A DNA stretch of 64,000 bases from Anaerolineales bacterium. Lineage in GTDB: Bacteria > Chloroflexota > Anaerolineae > JAAEKA01. The notes beneath the pieces were generated by a model. It was not told the DNA's origin. It saw only the letters and a program-made list of their open reading frames with translations, and did not search any database. Positions 8,321 to 17,195 of the stretch are shown here, one piece after another. The position numbers were made by a program, and so were the translations under genes. Position 1 is the stretch's first letter; each line of letters opens with the position of its first letter. The stretch lies in the NCBI GenBank assembly GCA_020634615.1, contig JACKBI010000001.1:62001-126000 (forward strand), given 5' to 3'.

Positions 8321-9868
8321 CTACCGATTGCGCCCATACTTCTCATGGCTCGACACCCAGTCCGACGACGAGATGGCCGACGCCAGACTGATCTCACCGG
8401 CCAGCGCAACCGCGCCCACGATCTCCGCGAAACGGTTGACGGTGCCGCGGCCATAGCAGCCCATCAGTTCCAGGCATTCGCGCTGCGTCGCCAGACTGGT
8501 CCCACCGCCGTACGTTGCCACGATCAGCGACGGGATCGTCAGCGCCATGTAGAGGTCGCCATCGGGCGTCAGCTCGGTGTAGAGGATGGCCGCGGACGAC
8601 TCAGAGACGTTGGCCACGTCCTGGCCGGTGGCGATGAACATCGCGGTGATACCGTTGGCCGAGTGCAGGCCGTTGTTGTTGGCGCCTGAGAGGATCGCGC
8701 CGACATTGGCGACATTGTAATGATAGAACAGCCCTTCCGGCTCAACGCGCATGTGTTGGATGAGGACATCCTTCTTGACGGTCGCCTCGGCCACGACACG
8801 CTTGCCGCGCGTGTGCATCACGTTGACCTGCGAGGCTTTCTTGTCGGTGGCCAGGTTTGACTCGAGATAGAAATGGCGGATCGGGCTCACGTCGTAGTTG
8901 TCGATGATCCAGCTACAGGCGGCAAAGGTGGCGCGGCCCACCATGTTCTGCCCGGCTGCGTCGCCCGTGGTATAGTTGAAGCGCAGGAAAGCGAACTTGC
9001 TGGCCAGGTAAGGATCGACGTATTGCAGCTTGGCAACGCTGGAGCTCGCCTCGGCCTCTTCGCGGATAGAGTCGATATTGGCCTGCACCCAGACCACAAA
9101 GTCACGCGCCTGGCGCGCGTCGTCGAAAACGAAAACCGGCGCGCGCTGCATCGCGTCGCCGATAACCGACACCTTGACACCACCCGACAGGTTCATGATC
9201 TTCATGCCGCGGTTGTAGGACGCTACCAGCGTGCCCTCCGCGGTCGCCATCGGCACCACGAACTCGCCCTGCGCATGCTCACCGTTGATCGTCAACGGAC
9301 CGGCGAAGCCGATAGGCACCTGCGCCACTCCGGTGAAATTCTCGATATTGCCGGCGGTGATGTGCGGATCGAAGGAATAGTTGGGAATGTGCTCCAGCTT
9401 CTTGCCGGTGAACTCCTCGATGAACTGCTGGCGCGCCTTGATGATCTGCGGCGAGTAGTTGTCGGCATTGTCGCGCGGAATCTTGATGCGCTTTTCCTCT
9501 TCCTTGACGATCGACCCATCGACCTTGAGTGTCAGGCTGCCGAAGGGTTGGGCGTCGAACTTCACCTCAATTCGGTGCTTGCCATCGGCCAGCGGTTCGA
9601 TGTCAGCCACGATGTCCAGGGTCTTGCGCAGCGGAAATTCGATCGGTCTCGCTCGAAGGTCCGCGGGCAAGAGAACCTCGCCGGTGTCCAGAACCAGGGA
9701 AAGCTTGCCGGCAGGCACCTGCTGCCCGTCGAACGAAACGCCGTTGAGCGCAGTGACCGTCGCGTCGCTCAAGCGGTTCTTCAATGAAAAACGCACGCCG
9801 TCGGCGCTGTTGCGCAAGCTGCCAAAGGTGTAAAGCTGCTTCAGCACCATGCTGGGAATCAATGCCAT
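8321..9868 (-). CDS. hmgA: Hydroxymethylglutaryl-CoA reductase, class I type, with N-terminal extra domain
   Basis: Predicted 515-residue enzyme reducing HMG-CoA to mevalonate, the committed step of the mevalonate route to isoprenoids. The reductase core spans about 140-515. Seen are ENFTGVAQVPIGFAGPL (substrate loop), Glu211 in PMATAEGTLVAS, Asp303 in TTGDAAGQNMV, Lys343/344 in TDKKASQVN, and the C-terminal catalytic His508 in SSHEKYGRNR. The pattern ENxxG...GxAGPL fits class I rather than class II MvaA. Residues 1-130 form a beta-rich domain I do not recognise; it takes the place of the membrane anchor of eukaryotic enzymes but has no hydrophobic helix. AGGAGG lies about ten bases before the ATG, and an extended -10 lies 65 bases upstream. 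Divergent from rho. Confidence 0.92.
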   Translation of the reverse strand: MALIPSMVLKQLYTFGSLRNSADGVRFSLKNRLSDATVTALNGVSFDGQQVPAGKLSLVLDTGEVLLPADLRARPIEFPLRKTLDIVADIEPLADGKHRIEVKFDAQPFGSLTLKVDGSIVKEEEKRIKIPRDNADNYSPQIIKARQQFIEEFTGKKLEHIPNYSFDPHITAGNIENFTGVAQVPIGFAGPLTINGEHAQGEFVVPMATAEGTLVASYNRGMKIMNLSGGVKVSVIGDAMQRAPVFVFDDARQARDFVVWVQANIDSIREEAEASSSVAKLQYVDPYLASKFAFLRFNYTTGDAAGQNMVGRATFAACSWIIDNYDVSPIRHFYLESNLATDKKASQVNVMHTRGKRVVAEATVKKDVLIQHMRVEPEGLFYHYNVANVGAILSGANNNGLHSANGITAMFIATGQDVANVSESSAAILYTELTPDGDLYMALTIPSLIVATYGGGTSLATQRECLELMGCYGRGTVNRFAEIVGAVALAGEISLASAISSSDWVSSHEKYGRNR

Positions 9869-9933
9869 GAGAAAGTATCCTCCTCGTCGAGAAAAGTGAT
9901 CATTTTGTCGTCGTGTCCGGGAAATCCGGCGGA

Positions 9934-9942
9934 ATTATAGCA
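9934..9942 (-). promoter_or_regulatory. Extended -10 promoter of the HMG-CoA reductase gene
   Basis: Reverse-strand TGCTATAAT at 9942-9934. No good -35 is found at 17 bases, as is common for extended -10 promoters. Confidence 0.5.
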
Positions 9943-9977
9943 CAAATCGCGCCAAGCGACCCAGCCGCGCTGCTATG

Positions 9978-10006
9978 TTGGCTTGTCTGGCTGCCTGTGA
10001 TAAAAT
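9978..10006 (+). promoter_or_regulatory. Sigma70-like promoter of rho
   Basis: TTGGCT (9978-9983), exactly 17 bases, TAAAAT (10001-10006), 48 bases before the TTG start of rho. Confidence 0.6.
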
Positions 10007-10053
10007 AGCAGCATCGACCGTTCACCACAGTAACGTGCTAGAAGAGGGTTCAA

Positions 10054-11277
10054 TTGACCAACGGTAATACAAGCGCCTATCGCGCCGCGCAAGCCGCCGA
10101 CGCCATTTCCGGCTGGCGCAGCCAAGCCAGGCAGGAACAAGCCTGGCATCCTGAACCAGCGCCCCTGCCGCCCGAGTTGCATCCTGGAGAAGAGCCGGTT
10201 TTTGGCTATCTGGCTCTGAATGCAAAAGGTTGGGGAAATCTCCGTCACCAGGCTGCAGCTGGCCGGAATGATCCGTTCGTGTCGGCAGCGATCGTGCGTG
10301 AGATGGGATTGCGCGACGGGGATTATGTCGATGCGCTGGCAAGATGGGGCAACCGCGGACCGGCAGTCACCATGATCTGGCGTGTCAACGGCCATGGCAT
10401 CGGCAATTTGCAGCGGCGTCCCATCTTTGAAAACCTGACAGCCATCCACCCGGAACATCAGATCACGCTGGGCTATCATCCTGAGGCGATCACCGGCCGA
10501 GTGCTGGACTTGATCGCGCCCATCGGCCGCGGCCAGCGCGGGCTGATCGTGGCGCCGCCGCAGGCGGGCAAGACCACGGTGCTGGAACACATCGCCCAGG
10601 CAGTGGTCGTGGACCCTGATCTGGAACTGCTTGTTTGTCTGGTGGGTGAACGGCCCGAGGAAGCGACCATGCTGCGCCGCTCGATCCAGGCTGAGGTTGT
10701 CGTGGCCGATCTGGATGCGCCGCAAGCCGAGCAGGCCGCGGTGGTCGATCTGGTGATGGCCAACGCGCGCCGGCTGGTGGAAGCGGGCCGTCACGTGGTG
10801 GTGCTGCTGGACAGCCTGACGCGGCTGGCCCGCGTGCACAACATGGCTACCAGCGGTCGCGGCCGGACGCTGTCAGGAGGTATGGAAGCCTCCGCTCTGG
10901 TGCCTGTGCGGCGCATCTTTGGCGCAGCACGCGCGGTGGAAGAAGGCGGCAGCCTGACGCTCATCGCCACTTGCCTGGTAGACACCAACAGCCGGCTGGA
11001 CGATCTGGTCTACGAGGAGTTCAAGGGCACCGGCAACATGGAGGTCCACCTGGACCGGCAACTGGCGCAGCTTGGCCTCTTCCCGGCGGTCAACATCCGC
11101 CGTTCCAGCACGCGCCGCGAGGGTCTGCTGTTGGACGAGACAACCATGGAACTGGTAGTCAACGCTCGCCGGCAACTGGTGCGTATGAAAGACGAGGACG
11201 CACTGGCCGATCTGCTGGCCGCGCTCAAGACCTACCCTGACAACCTGCAAGCGCTGGAGGAAGTGGCGTTTAGCTGA
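10054..11277 (+). CDS. rho: Transcription termination factor Rho, lacking Rho_N and with a divergent RNA-binding domain
   Basis: Predicted 407-residue hexameric RNA helicase. The ATPase part is clear: Walker A APPQAGKTT (about 167-175), LVGERPEEATMLRR, Walker B LLDSLTRLARVHN, the Q/R-loop GRTLSGGM, and the C-terminal EEFKGTGNMEVHLDR and FPAVNIRRSSTRR. The N-terminal Rho_N helical domain is missing, and the primary RNA-binding cold-shock fold is unusual: FGYLALNAKGWGNLR stands where GYGFLR-type sequence is expected. Start is TTG at 10054 with AGAGGG before it; no earlier start fits. The organism may have a second canonical rho elsewhere, which cannot be judged here. Convergent with a cupin gene 13 bases downstream. 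Confidence 0.9.
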   Translation: MTNGNTSAYRAAQAADAISGWRSQARQEQAWHPEPAPLPPELHPGEEPVFGYLALNAKGWGNLRHQAAAGRNDPFVSAAIVREMGLRDGDYVDALARWGNRGPAVTMIWRVNGHGIGNLQRRPIFENLTAIHPEHQITLGYHPEAITGRVLDLIAPIGRGQRGLIVAPPQAGKTTVLEHIAQAVVVDPDLELLVCLVGERPEEATMLRRSIQAEVVVADLDAPQAEQAAVVDLVMANARRLVEAGRHVVVLLDSLTRLARVHNMATSGRGRTLSGGMEASALVPVRRIFGAARAVEEGGSLTLIATCLVDTNSRLDDLVYEEFKGTGNMEVHLDRQLAQLGLFPAVNIRRSSTRREGLLLDETTMELVVNARRQLVRMKDEDALADLLAALKTYPDNLQALEEVAFS

Positions 11278-11289
11278 CGCAGCCCGGCG

Positions 11290-11655
11290 TCATATCCACA
11301 CATCCGCGGGCGCGGTCATGTCACCGCCCGCGTCGCCGGTGTTGACTGTACCGGCCGGCTCGATCAACAGGATGCTGCACTCCGCGGCGGCAACCGGTCT
11401 GTGCTCCACTCCTTGCGGCACAACAAACATTTCCCCGCTGTTCAAATTGATCGCACCATCGCGGAACTCAATCTCCATGCTGCCGTCGATGACGATGAAG
11501 ACCTCGTCCGTCTCCGGGTGGCTGTGCCAGACGAACTCGCCCTGGATCTTGACGAGTTTGAGGCGATAGTCGTTCATCCCGGCGATGATTTTGGGGGACC
11601 AACGCTCGGAGAACTGATGCAGCTTCTGCTGGAAGTTAATGGCTTGATAGTTCAT
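11290..11655 (-). CDS. Cupin domain protein
   Basis: Predicted 121-residue single cupin. Motif 1 is WHSHPETDEVFIVIDG, with two His and a Glu as metal ligands; motif 2 is GEMFVVPQGVEHRPVA with a further His. Such small cupins include mannose-6-phosphate isomerase-like and dioxygenase-like proteins, and the reaction cannot be assigned. The ATG at 11655 is used; a GTG four codons upstream (11667) is equally possible, as neither has an SD. Confidence 0.8.
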   Translation of the reverse strand: MNYQAINFQQKLHQFSERWSPKIIAGMNDYRLKLVKIQGEFVWHSHPETDEVFIVIDGSMEIEFRDGAINLNSGEMFVVPQGVEHRPVAAAECSILLIEPAGTVNTGDAGGDMTAPADVWI

Positions 11656-11682
11656 CTGATTGGGCACGAACCAGCATACAGT

Positions 11683-12033
11683 TTATAGAGGCAGGTAGAC
11701 AACCAAACAGTCCCATTCATTCTGTTCGGTATATTCATCAAGAAAGCAGATCTCATCGATCACCTGTCGTAGTGAAATCCGGTCGTTCACCACAAAAACA
11801 CCAGGCATTTGCTGTCCGGAGACAACTCGTTGGTAAGCATAGTCTGGAACGGTTGCCCGATCATGTGTCAACAAAATATGGCCGTGTGCAGCAGCCCATT
11901 CCAAAATCACTGGATCGTCAGCCTCCCCTAGTCCAACATCTTGCACACGCACCAACATCAACTCTGGACGACGGTGCAGTAGCCCCCGCACGATGTGGCC
12001 GCTAAAGTTCTCATCCGCTAGCAAACGCAACAT
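11683..12033 (-). CDS. DUF5615 PIN-like nuclease domain protein (toxin candidate)
   Basis: Predicted 116-residue protein beginning MLRLLADENFSGHIVRGLL, the hallmark start of DUF5615 PIN-like proteins with acidic Asp-Glu near the N-terminus. Other acidic residues are in VRVQDVGLGEADDPVIL and LLTHDRATVPD. PIN-like folds usually bind metal and cut RNA. The gene directly follows a DUF433 gene, with the ATG two bases after its stop (or a TTG at 12039 overlapping it), which is the standard DUF433-DUF5615 pair described as a putative toxin-antitoxin system. Toxicity here is inferred only. Confidence 0.82.
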   Translation of the reverse strand: MLRLLADENFSGHIVRGLLHRRPELMLVRVQDVGLGEADDPVILEWAAAHGHILLTHDRATVPDYAYQRVVSGQQMPGVFVVNDRISLRQVIDEICFLDEYTEQNEWDCLVVYLPL

Positions 12034-12035
12034 GC

Positions 12036-12374
12036 TCAAGAGCCTGCCACTGCCTTGCGTGCCAACAAGCGCTTGCGCAGTTCAGCCAAATCCCCCTGTC
12101 GTCTCTCGATCCGCTCGCGCACTGCTTCTGCCTGATACTCGCGTGCAGCCAGGTAGGAGTTTACCTCGGTACGGTGGCGCAGGTAGTAAGCAATGACGCC
12201 ATAGACATCGACAAGGGTGGTTGTTGAATATTGTTGCGCAATCGTCTCTGGTGTTGCGCCATCTTCAAAGGCACGAATCACCAATTCCAATAAGACTCGA
12301 GAGTTGCCGACGCGTAGCGCTCCGGAAGAATCTCGATATATCGGCGGCGCTTCTGTTTGTAAAACCATCTCCAT
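12036..12374 (-). CDS. DUF433 family protein (antitoxin candidate)
   Basis: Predicted 112-residue protein. The segment IYRDSSGALRVGNSRVLLELVIRAFEDGATPETIAQQYSTTT, given here in pieces IYRDSSGALRVGNSRV and AFEDGATPETIAQQY, is the DUF433 winged-helix core. The tail after residue 75 is a basic helix (REYQAEAVRERIERRQGDL), longer than in minimal DUF433 proteins. The start at 12374 is chosen for AGGAG eight bases upstream; a longer frame exists but has no SD. Partner of the downstream PIN-like gene, probably autoregulating the pair. Confidence 0.8.
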   Translation of the reverse strand: MEMVLQTEAPPIYRDSSGALRVGNSRVLLELVIRAFEDGATPETIAQQYSTTTLVDVYGVIAYYLRHRTEVNSYLAAREYQAEAVRERIERRQGDLAELRKRLLARKAVAGS

Positions 12375-12482
12375 TTTGTTTCTCCTGAGATTGACCTTTA
12401 GCCTCCAGGACACACTAACTCTGCCGCGAAATATAGCACACGTAAGACAGGAACGCAATCAACCTGCAAAACTTGGACACAG

Positions 12483-13259
12483 TCAAAAAGCGGCGTCACG
12501 TACAGCAGATTGCTTGCGTCCCACCACCACCAGCCGCTGCGCATCCTGATCGTAGTCGGTGCCTTCGAGACTCCCGTAAATACGGACATGAGCGAAACCA
12601 GCCGCGGTCAACAGCAACGCCAGTTCGACCGCCGAGTATAGATGAATCGAGGTGCGATATTCGAACCGTTCAACACCCCTGATTGCGATCCAGCGCGTCT
12701 CGACGCGGCCCCAGTCCTGAGTGACTTGCTTCTCTGACAGCATCAGGAGGTCACCATCTTCGTCCCAGTCTCTCGCACGGAAATCTCTTGCCAGTATCTC
12801 TTTGCCGTTGGTTTCAATCAACAAGTGTCCACCGGGACGCAAGGAGTCATACATGTTGCCGACAACCCTGCGGTCCTCAGAAGAATCATCGAAGTATCCA
12901 AAGGAACCGAACAGGTTTAGGATGACATCGTAGCTGTTGGATGAACGATACTCGCGCATATCGCCGACCGCAAACCGGGCGCTGAGGCTGCGTTCCTCTG
13001 CCTGCTGCCGTGCAACTTTGATGTAGCGCGCTGTGCGATCAACGCCGGTGACGTCGTATCCACGCTCCGCCAGTTCCAGACTATGGCGACCAACGCCGCA
13101 ACAGAGATCGAGAATCCGCGCGCGCTTATCGATTTGCAACAGTTTCTCAATTTGGCTGACCTGTTCTTTGGCAAGCAACACCCGCCGCGGATTGAACAGC
13201 AGCGGCTCAAAAAGCTCCCAAAACGCATCCTGGCTATGCCATGGCTCTTTATCGCTCAT
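12483..13259 (-). CDS. SAM-dependent class I methyltransferase
   Basis: Predicted 258-residue methyltransferase. Motif I is ARILDLCCGVGRHSLELA, followed by the acidic end of strand 2 YDVTGVDRT, motif for adenine contact VGDMREY, and DVILNLFGSFGYF (motif IV region). Typical of small-molecule methyltransferases of the Methyltransf_25 type; substrate unknown. GGAAGGAAC stands before the ATG at good distance. It lies 25 bases downstream of the cyclase/ATPase regulator gene and could be co-transcribed with it. Confidence 0.85.
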   Translation of the reverse strand: MSDKEPWHSQDAFWELFEPLLFNPRRVLLAKEQVSQIEKLLQIDKRARILDLCCGVGRHSLELAERGYDVTGVDRTARYIKVARQQAEERSLSARFAVGDMREYRSSNSYDVILNLFGSFGYFDDSSEDRRVVGNMYDSLRPGGHLLIETNGKEILARDFRARDWDEDGDLLMLSEKQVTQDWGRVETRWIAIRGVERFEYRTSIHLYSAVELALLLTAAGFAHVRIYGSLEGTDYDQDAQRLVVVGRKQSAVRDAAF

Positions 13260-13284
13260 CGCGTTCCTTCCACTTTCCGCGTTG

Positions 13285-16059
13285 TCAGCCCAGCAACGAA
13301 TCCGAATCTTGCAACGCCAGACTCACCGCTTCATCCAGACTCATTTGCCCGCCGGCACGCACCGCCCAATCTCGCTCGGCTTTTCCCATCTCTGTTTCGA
13401 GACAGGCCAGCGCCTCGTCGAACTCGATCTGCTCCTGCGGGAATCGGTTGACTTGAATCGAGGCGCGTAGGGCCTGCGCGGCTCCCAGAATCCTGGCTGC
13501 TCGGGAATACTGCCCCTGATGTAGCGCGATGAACCCCATGCATTCCAGTTGGTGAGCCACTGCCGGGATGTGCCCCTGCTCCTGATAGGCGAGGATCGTC
13601 TTGCGGTAGACCTGCTCTGCTCCAACCCAATCGCCCATTTTGCGTTTCATGTGTCCCGCTTCGCTCCGGGCAGTCATGGCCAGTCCGAAATCCCTCACGG
13701 CTTCAAACAGGTCAGCCGCCAGTGCTGCATACACCTCAGCTTGTTCCCAGTTGTTTCGTCGAATTTCAACGCGGCTCTGCTGCAGTGCCGTAAAGGCGGT
13801 CAGCCAGGGATTGTCAACTTTGTGCGCTAATTGGATCGCCTCCGCCAGGCAAGCATCCGCGCTCTCGTGCTCGCCCTGCGTGACAAGAATAGGAACCAGG
13901 TACCCCAACGTCATCAGACGCCAGAAATCCATGCCGTACTGCTGACTGAGGACCAGCGACTCTTCTGCGAGGTTCTTCGCAGCTTCCAGCTCTCTCATCT
14001 GAAACAGGGTAACAAGCAGTACGTTGAGGCCAACCACGCGTTGCTCGACGACTCCAGCTTCGAGCGCCAGTGCGATGCCTTCCTCGAGAGTATGACGGCC
14101 CCTGCCGAAGTCCCCGGCGATTATGGTGGCAGAACCTAAAGCGATCACTGCCTTTGGCAATCCCTCACGGAATTTAAGGTCTTGTTCCGCGTCAGGGTGC
14201 GCACGCACGCGTGTCACAACCTGTTCGATCCAGTGGATATCCTCCGAGGAGAAGAACCAGTAACGAGCGACCAACATCGATGCCCCTGCCATGCGCAGCG
14301 CCAGGTCCAGGCGCCTGTCGAGCGTCCATTCGCGGGCAGCCTTGGCGTTGTCGGTTTCCGGCAAGAGACGGTCCAGCCAGACCAGCATATCTCGCCCCTG
14401 CAACGCTTGCGATACCCGTTCGCCAAACGCGGCGAAATACTCCGCGTGATGATCGCGCAGCGTTTCCCCCTCATCTGCTACGAGCAGCTTGTCCTGGGCG
14501 TACTGGCGGATGCTTTCCAGCATGTTGTAGCGCACGTCGCCGTGTGGAAGATGATTCACCGTGACAAGCGACTTGTTGATCAACTGGTCCAGCAGGTCCA
14601 TTACGTCGAATTCATCCAGTCGATCGTCGCTGGCAACTGCCTGCGCTGCTTCCAGGGTCCAACCTCCGGAGAAGACGGATAAGCGGCGCAGAAGCACTTG
14701 CTCCCGTTCATCCAGAAGATTCCAGCTCCAGTCGATGAGCGCTTGCAAGGTCTGCTGACGCGGCAGCGCTGTGCGACGACCGCCGGTCAGCAGACGAAAC
14801 CGGTCGTTGAGATGGGCGGCGATCTGCTCCACAGACATCATCCGCAACCGCGCGGCAGCCAGTTCCAGAGCGAGGGGAATTCCATCCAGGCGACGAACGA
14901 CTTCAGCCAGGGCAGGCGCGTTGTCCGCTGTCAGGACAAAATCTGGCCGGACAGCCTGCGCGCGGGCGATGAAAAGCTGAACCGCCTCCGAACCGGCGAC
15001 CGCATCCGGAGTTGACATCCCCTTGCCCGGCAGCGAGAGGGAAGGAATCTGCAGGGTGGTCTCGCCACTGATGAACAACGCCTCGCGGCTGGTGACTAGG
15101 ATCTTGACGGCGGGACAGTTCATCAACAGGTGCTCAACAAGCTCTGCGCTTGGACGAACGAGGTGTTCCGCGTTGTCCAGCAGGAGGAGGAGTTCCTTGC
15201 GGCGCAGATAATTGGTGAGCGTATCCAGCAATGGACGGCCAGGCTGTTCCTGCACATTCAACGTGGCCGCCACGCGCTCGACGATGCGATCGGGATCGGT
15301 CAAGGGAGCCAGTTCGACAAACCAGACGCCATCCGGGAACTGGTCCACGAGATCAGCCGCTGCCTGGAGGGAGAGACGGGTCTTGCCTGTACCGCCGGGA
15401 CCGAGCAGGGTCAGAAGACGGGTTTGCGTCAGCAGTTGTCTGACGCTTGCCAGCTCTGTTTCGCGACCGACAAATCCGGTTAGCTGGACGGGTAGGTTAT
15501 GTTTGTACAGCTCCAGAGACGTAAGAGGCGGGAACTCAACGGGAAGGTCGGGGTGGCAGAGCTGGAAGATCTGCTCCGGGGCGGTGAGGCCTTTGAGCCG
15601 ATGCTGCCCCAGACTGCTGAGCGTAACATCACGCGGCAGCGATGCACGCACCAGTGCGGCGGTGACTTCCGAAACGAGAATCTGCCCGCCATGCCCGATG
15701 CTCATTACACGCGCGGCGCGGTTGACCTCCGCGCCGTAGTAATCACCTTCCCGCTGCTGGCTTTCGCCGGTGTGCAACCCCATCCGCACTTTGAACGAGC
15801 CGGCCGCGCCGAGCCAGGCCTCACGCGCAAGCGCCTGCTGTCCCGCCAGCGCCGCGGCAACCCCGTCCGCGGGCGATTCGAACACCGCGTGGAACCCATC
15901 GCCCGTAGTTTTGACCACTCGTCCGCTGTGACCTTCGATACTTGCGCGCATCAACGCATCATGGCGGGCAGCGGCCTGTTGCATCTCGTCGGGAAACTGC
16001 GCCCAAAGCAACGTGCTGTTTTCAAGGTCGGTGAAGAGGAACGTGAGGGGGACTGTCAC
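13285..16059 (-). CDS. Class III nucleotidyl cyclase domain fused to STAND-type ATPase and TPR-like repeats
   Basis: Predicted 924-residue regulator. Residues 1-165 form a class III adenylate/guanylate cyclase domain: LFTDLENST (metal Asp), KTTGDGFHAVF (second metal Asp), MGLHTGE and YYGAEVNRAARV. Residues about 195-480 form a STAND/NB-ARC-like ATPase with FVGRETEL, Walker A LLGPGGTGKTRL, LLLLLDNAEHL and RLDGIPLALELAAARL. The rest is helical repeats of TPR or MalT-like type. The same order is known in many actinobacterial and Chloroflexota regulators, but here no LuxR-type DNA-binding end is present. The GTG at 16059 is preceded by AGGAG eleven bases away. Whether the cyclase is active is unknown, though the metal ligands are kept. 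Confidence 0.88.
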   Translation of the reverse strand: MTVPLTFLFTDLENSTLLWAQFPDEMQQAAARHDALMRASIEGHSGRVVKTTGDGFHAVFESPADGVAAALAGQQALAREAWLGAAGSFKVRMGLHTGESQQREGDYYGAEVNRAARVMSIGHGGQILVSEVTAALVRASLPRDVTLSSLGQHRLKGLTAPEQIFQLCHPDLPVEFPPLTSLELYKHNLPVQLTGFVGRETELASVRQLLTQTRLLTLLGPGGTGKTRLSLQAAADLVDQFPDGVWFVELAPLTDPDRIVERVAATLNVQEQPGRPLLDTLTNYLRRKELLLLLDNAEHLVRPSAELVEHLLMNCPAVKILVTSREALFISGETTLQIPSLSLPGKGMSTPDAVAGSEAVQLFIARAQAVRPDFVLTADNAPALAEVVRRLDGIPLALELAAARLRMMSVEQIAAHLNDRFRLLTGGRRTALPRQQTLQALIDWSWNLLDEREQVLLRRLSVFSGGWTLEAAQAVASDDRLDEFDVMDLLDQLINKSLVTVNHLPHGDVRYNMLESIRQYAQDKLLVADEGETLRDHHAEYFAAFGERVSQALQGRDMLVWLDRLLPETDNAKAAREWTLDRRLDLALRMAGASMLVARYWFFSSEDIHWIEQVVTRVRAHPDAEQDLKFREGLPKAVIALGSATIIAGDFGRGRHTLEEGIALALEAGVVEQRVVGLNVLLVTLFQMRELEAAKNLAEESLVLSQQYGMDFWRLMTLGYLVPILVTQGEHESADACLAEAIQLAHKVDNPWLTAFTALQQSRVEIRRNNWEQAEVYAALAADLFEAVRDFGLAMTARSEAGHMKRKMGDWVGAEQVYRKTILAYQEQGHIPAVAHQLECMGFIALHQGQYSRAARILGAAQALRASIQVNRFPQEQIEFDEALACLETEMGKAERDWAVRAGGQMSLDEAVSLALQDSDSLLG

Positions 16060-16230
16060 GGTTCCATACTCTCCTATCGTTGTGACGGGCTGGCTGCTTC
16101 TGGTGACAAGCGTTCTGCTTGAAAAGTGTCAGGGCGCCATCCACCACCAATGCGACGCTGCCAGCAGAGACAAGGCGAGTGGCGGGCCGCTGATGCGGCA
16201 TATCAGGGATGACCTCAGTCGTTATCGGCA

Positions 16231-16259
16231 ATAATATCATAGCTGAAGTCAAACCACAA
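16231..16259 (-). promoter_or_regulatory. Promoter candidate for the cyclase/ATPase gene
   Basis: TTGTGG (16259-16254), 17 bases, TATTAT (16236-16231) on the reverse strand. The leader would be about 165 bases. Confidence 0.35.
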
Positions 16260-16427
16260 TCAATACACGAAACCCTGGACAATACCCATCCCGCCGGGCG
16301 CGAGCAGCGATTGGCAACCTCCCAGGGATACCGGCCAAAACAGAACCCCAACATACCTCGCAAGCTGGATGCTGGAAGCGTCATCGATTACGGCTGACTG
16401 CCCATGTGACAGGTTAGTTTCGCGCGG

Positions 16428-16456
16428 TTGCTGTTCGTCGGCACCTCGCATATAAT
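16428..16456 (+). promoter_or_regulatory. Sigma70-like promoter of the 16511 membrane protein gene
   Basis: TTGCTG (16428-16433), 17 bases, TATAAT (16451-16456), 54 bases before the ATG. Confidence 0.6.
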
Positions 16457-16510
16457 TAGTTCATTGTTTTTTTCCGCTGTCGGTGATTTCCTTTCAAGGA
16501 GGCAATAGCA

Positions 16511-17074
16511 ATGTTCCCAATCTTGGTGATTCTGATCGGTGTTGCAGTTCTTATACTCGGCAAACGGCTTGCAGTGTTGGGTGCTGCGGTCGGCGCCCTG
16601 CTGGGCGTGGGCATTCTGAGCCTGTTCTCGGTGTCAGGCAACCCGCTGATGCAGATCGCGATCGTCGGCCTGCTTGCCGTGCTGGGGTTCTTCTTTGGCG
16701 GGTTTGCGAAGGGCCTGGTCGACATCGTCATCCTGGTGCTGGGTGTGCTGGCAGGCGCAGCCATCGTACTGGGTTTCATCGATCTTTTCAACGTCGATCT
16801 TGGATTGATGCGGTGGATACTGGCAGCCATTGGCGGCGTCGCCGGTTTCATCCTGATCAGACGGGCGCGCAAAGGATCCCAGGACTGGGGGATCATCATT
16901 CTCGCCAGCCTGGTTGGCGCGCTGCTGGTGGTGCGCGGGCTGACGATCATGCTGCCAAGCCTGCAGGGCATAGTCGGCACGCTGATCGTCGTGGTGCTGG
17001 CCGGCGTCAGCATGGCGTATCAGGGCGGCTATCTCGGCAAACGCAAATCTGCATCTGACACCCCGGCTCAGTAA
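16511..17074 (+). CDS. Multi-spanning membrane protein of unknown function
   Basis: Predicted 187 residues with about seven hydrophobic helices rich in Gly, Val, Leu and Ala and very short loops; only RRARKGSQDW and the C-terminal GGYLGKRKSASDTPAQ are polar. It resembles DUF4203/TMEM198-like small membrane proteins in composition, but I cannot assign a family firmly. AAGGAGG stands eight bases before the ATG and a good promoter precedes it. A palindrome follows the stop. It precedes the PPK2/P-type ATPase genes on the same strand. Confidence 0.72.
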   Translation: MFPILVILIGVAVLILGKRLAVLGAAVGALLGVGILSLFSVSGNPLMQIAIVGLLAVLGFFFGGFAKGLVDIVILVLGVLAGAAIVLGFIDLFNVDLGLMRWILAAIGGVAGFILIRRARKGSQDWGIIILASLVGALLVVRGLTIMLPSLQGIVGTLIVVVLAGVSMAYQGGYLGKRKSASDTPAQ

Positions 17075-17090
17075 CTATTAGTAGACCACA

Positions 17091-17132
17091 CTTCGTGAGC
17101 TTGTCGATAGGCGTTTCGACAAGCTCACGAAG
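17091..17132. repeat. Inverted repeat of the TTCGACAAGCTC type
   Basis: Perfect 17-base arms, CTTCGTGAGCTTGTCGA (17091-17107) and its complement (17116-17132), around an eight-base loop. A related copy lies at 40619-40668. It may act as a weak terminator for the preceding gene, but no U-tract follows. Confidence 0.8.
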
Positions 17133-17195
17133 CGTTCCAGCATAGATTCTTTGCAGTTCGTATTTGACACTCAGACCTTGCAAGGAGGCAAAGTC

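Larger units (their letters stand above)
16060..16510. other. Intergenic region between divergent genes
   Basis: Contains a promoter candidate for each flanking gene, described separately. Between 16060 and 16230 I see no gene, strong repeat or RNA structure; an open frame on the reverse strand (16022-16384) has no family-like sequence. Confidence 0.6.

Noticed and set aside
16022..16384. 120-codon reverse-strand frame in the divergent intergenic region
   Set aside because: No SD, no recognisable motif, and it covers the promoter region of the cyclase gene.
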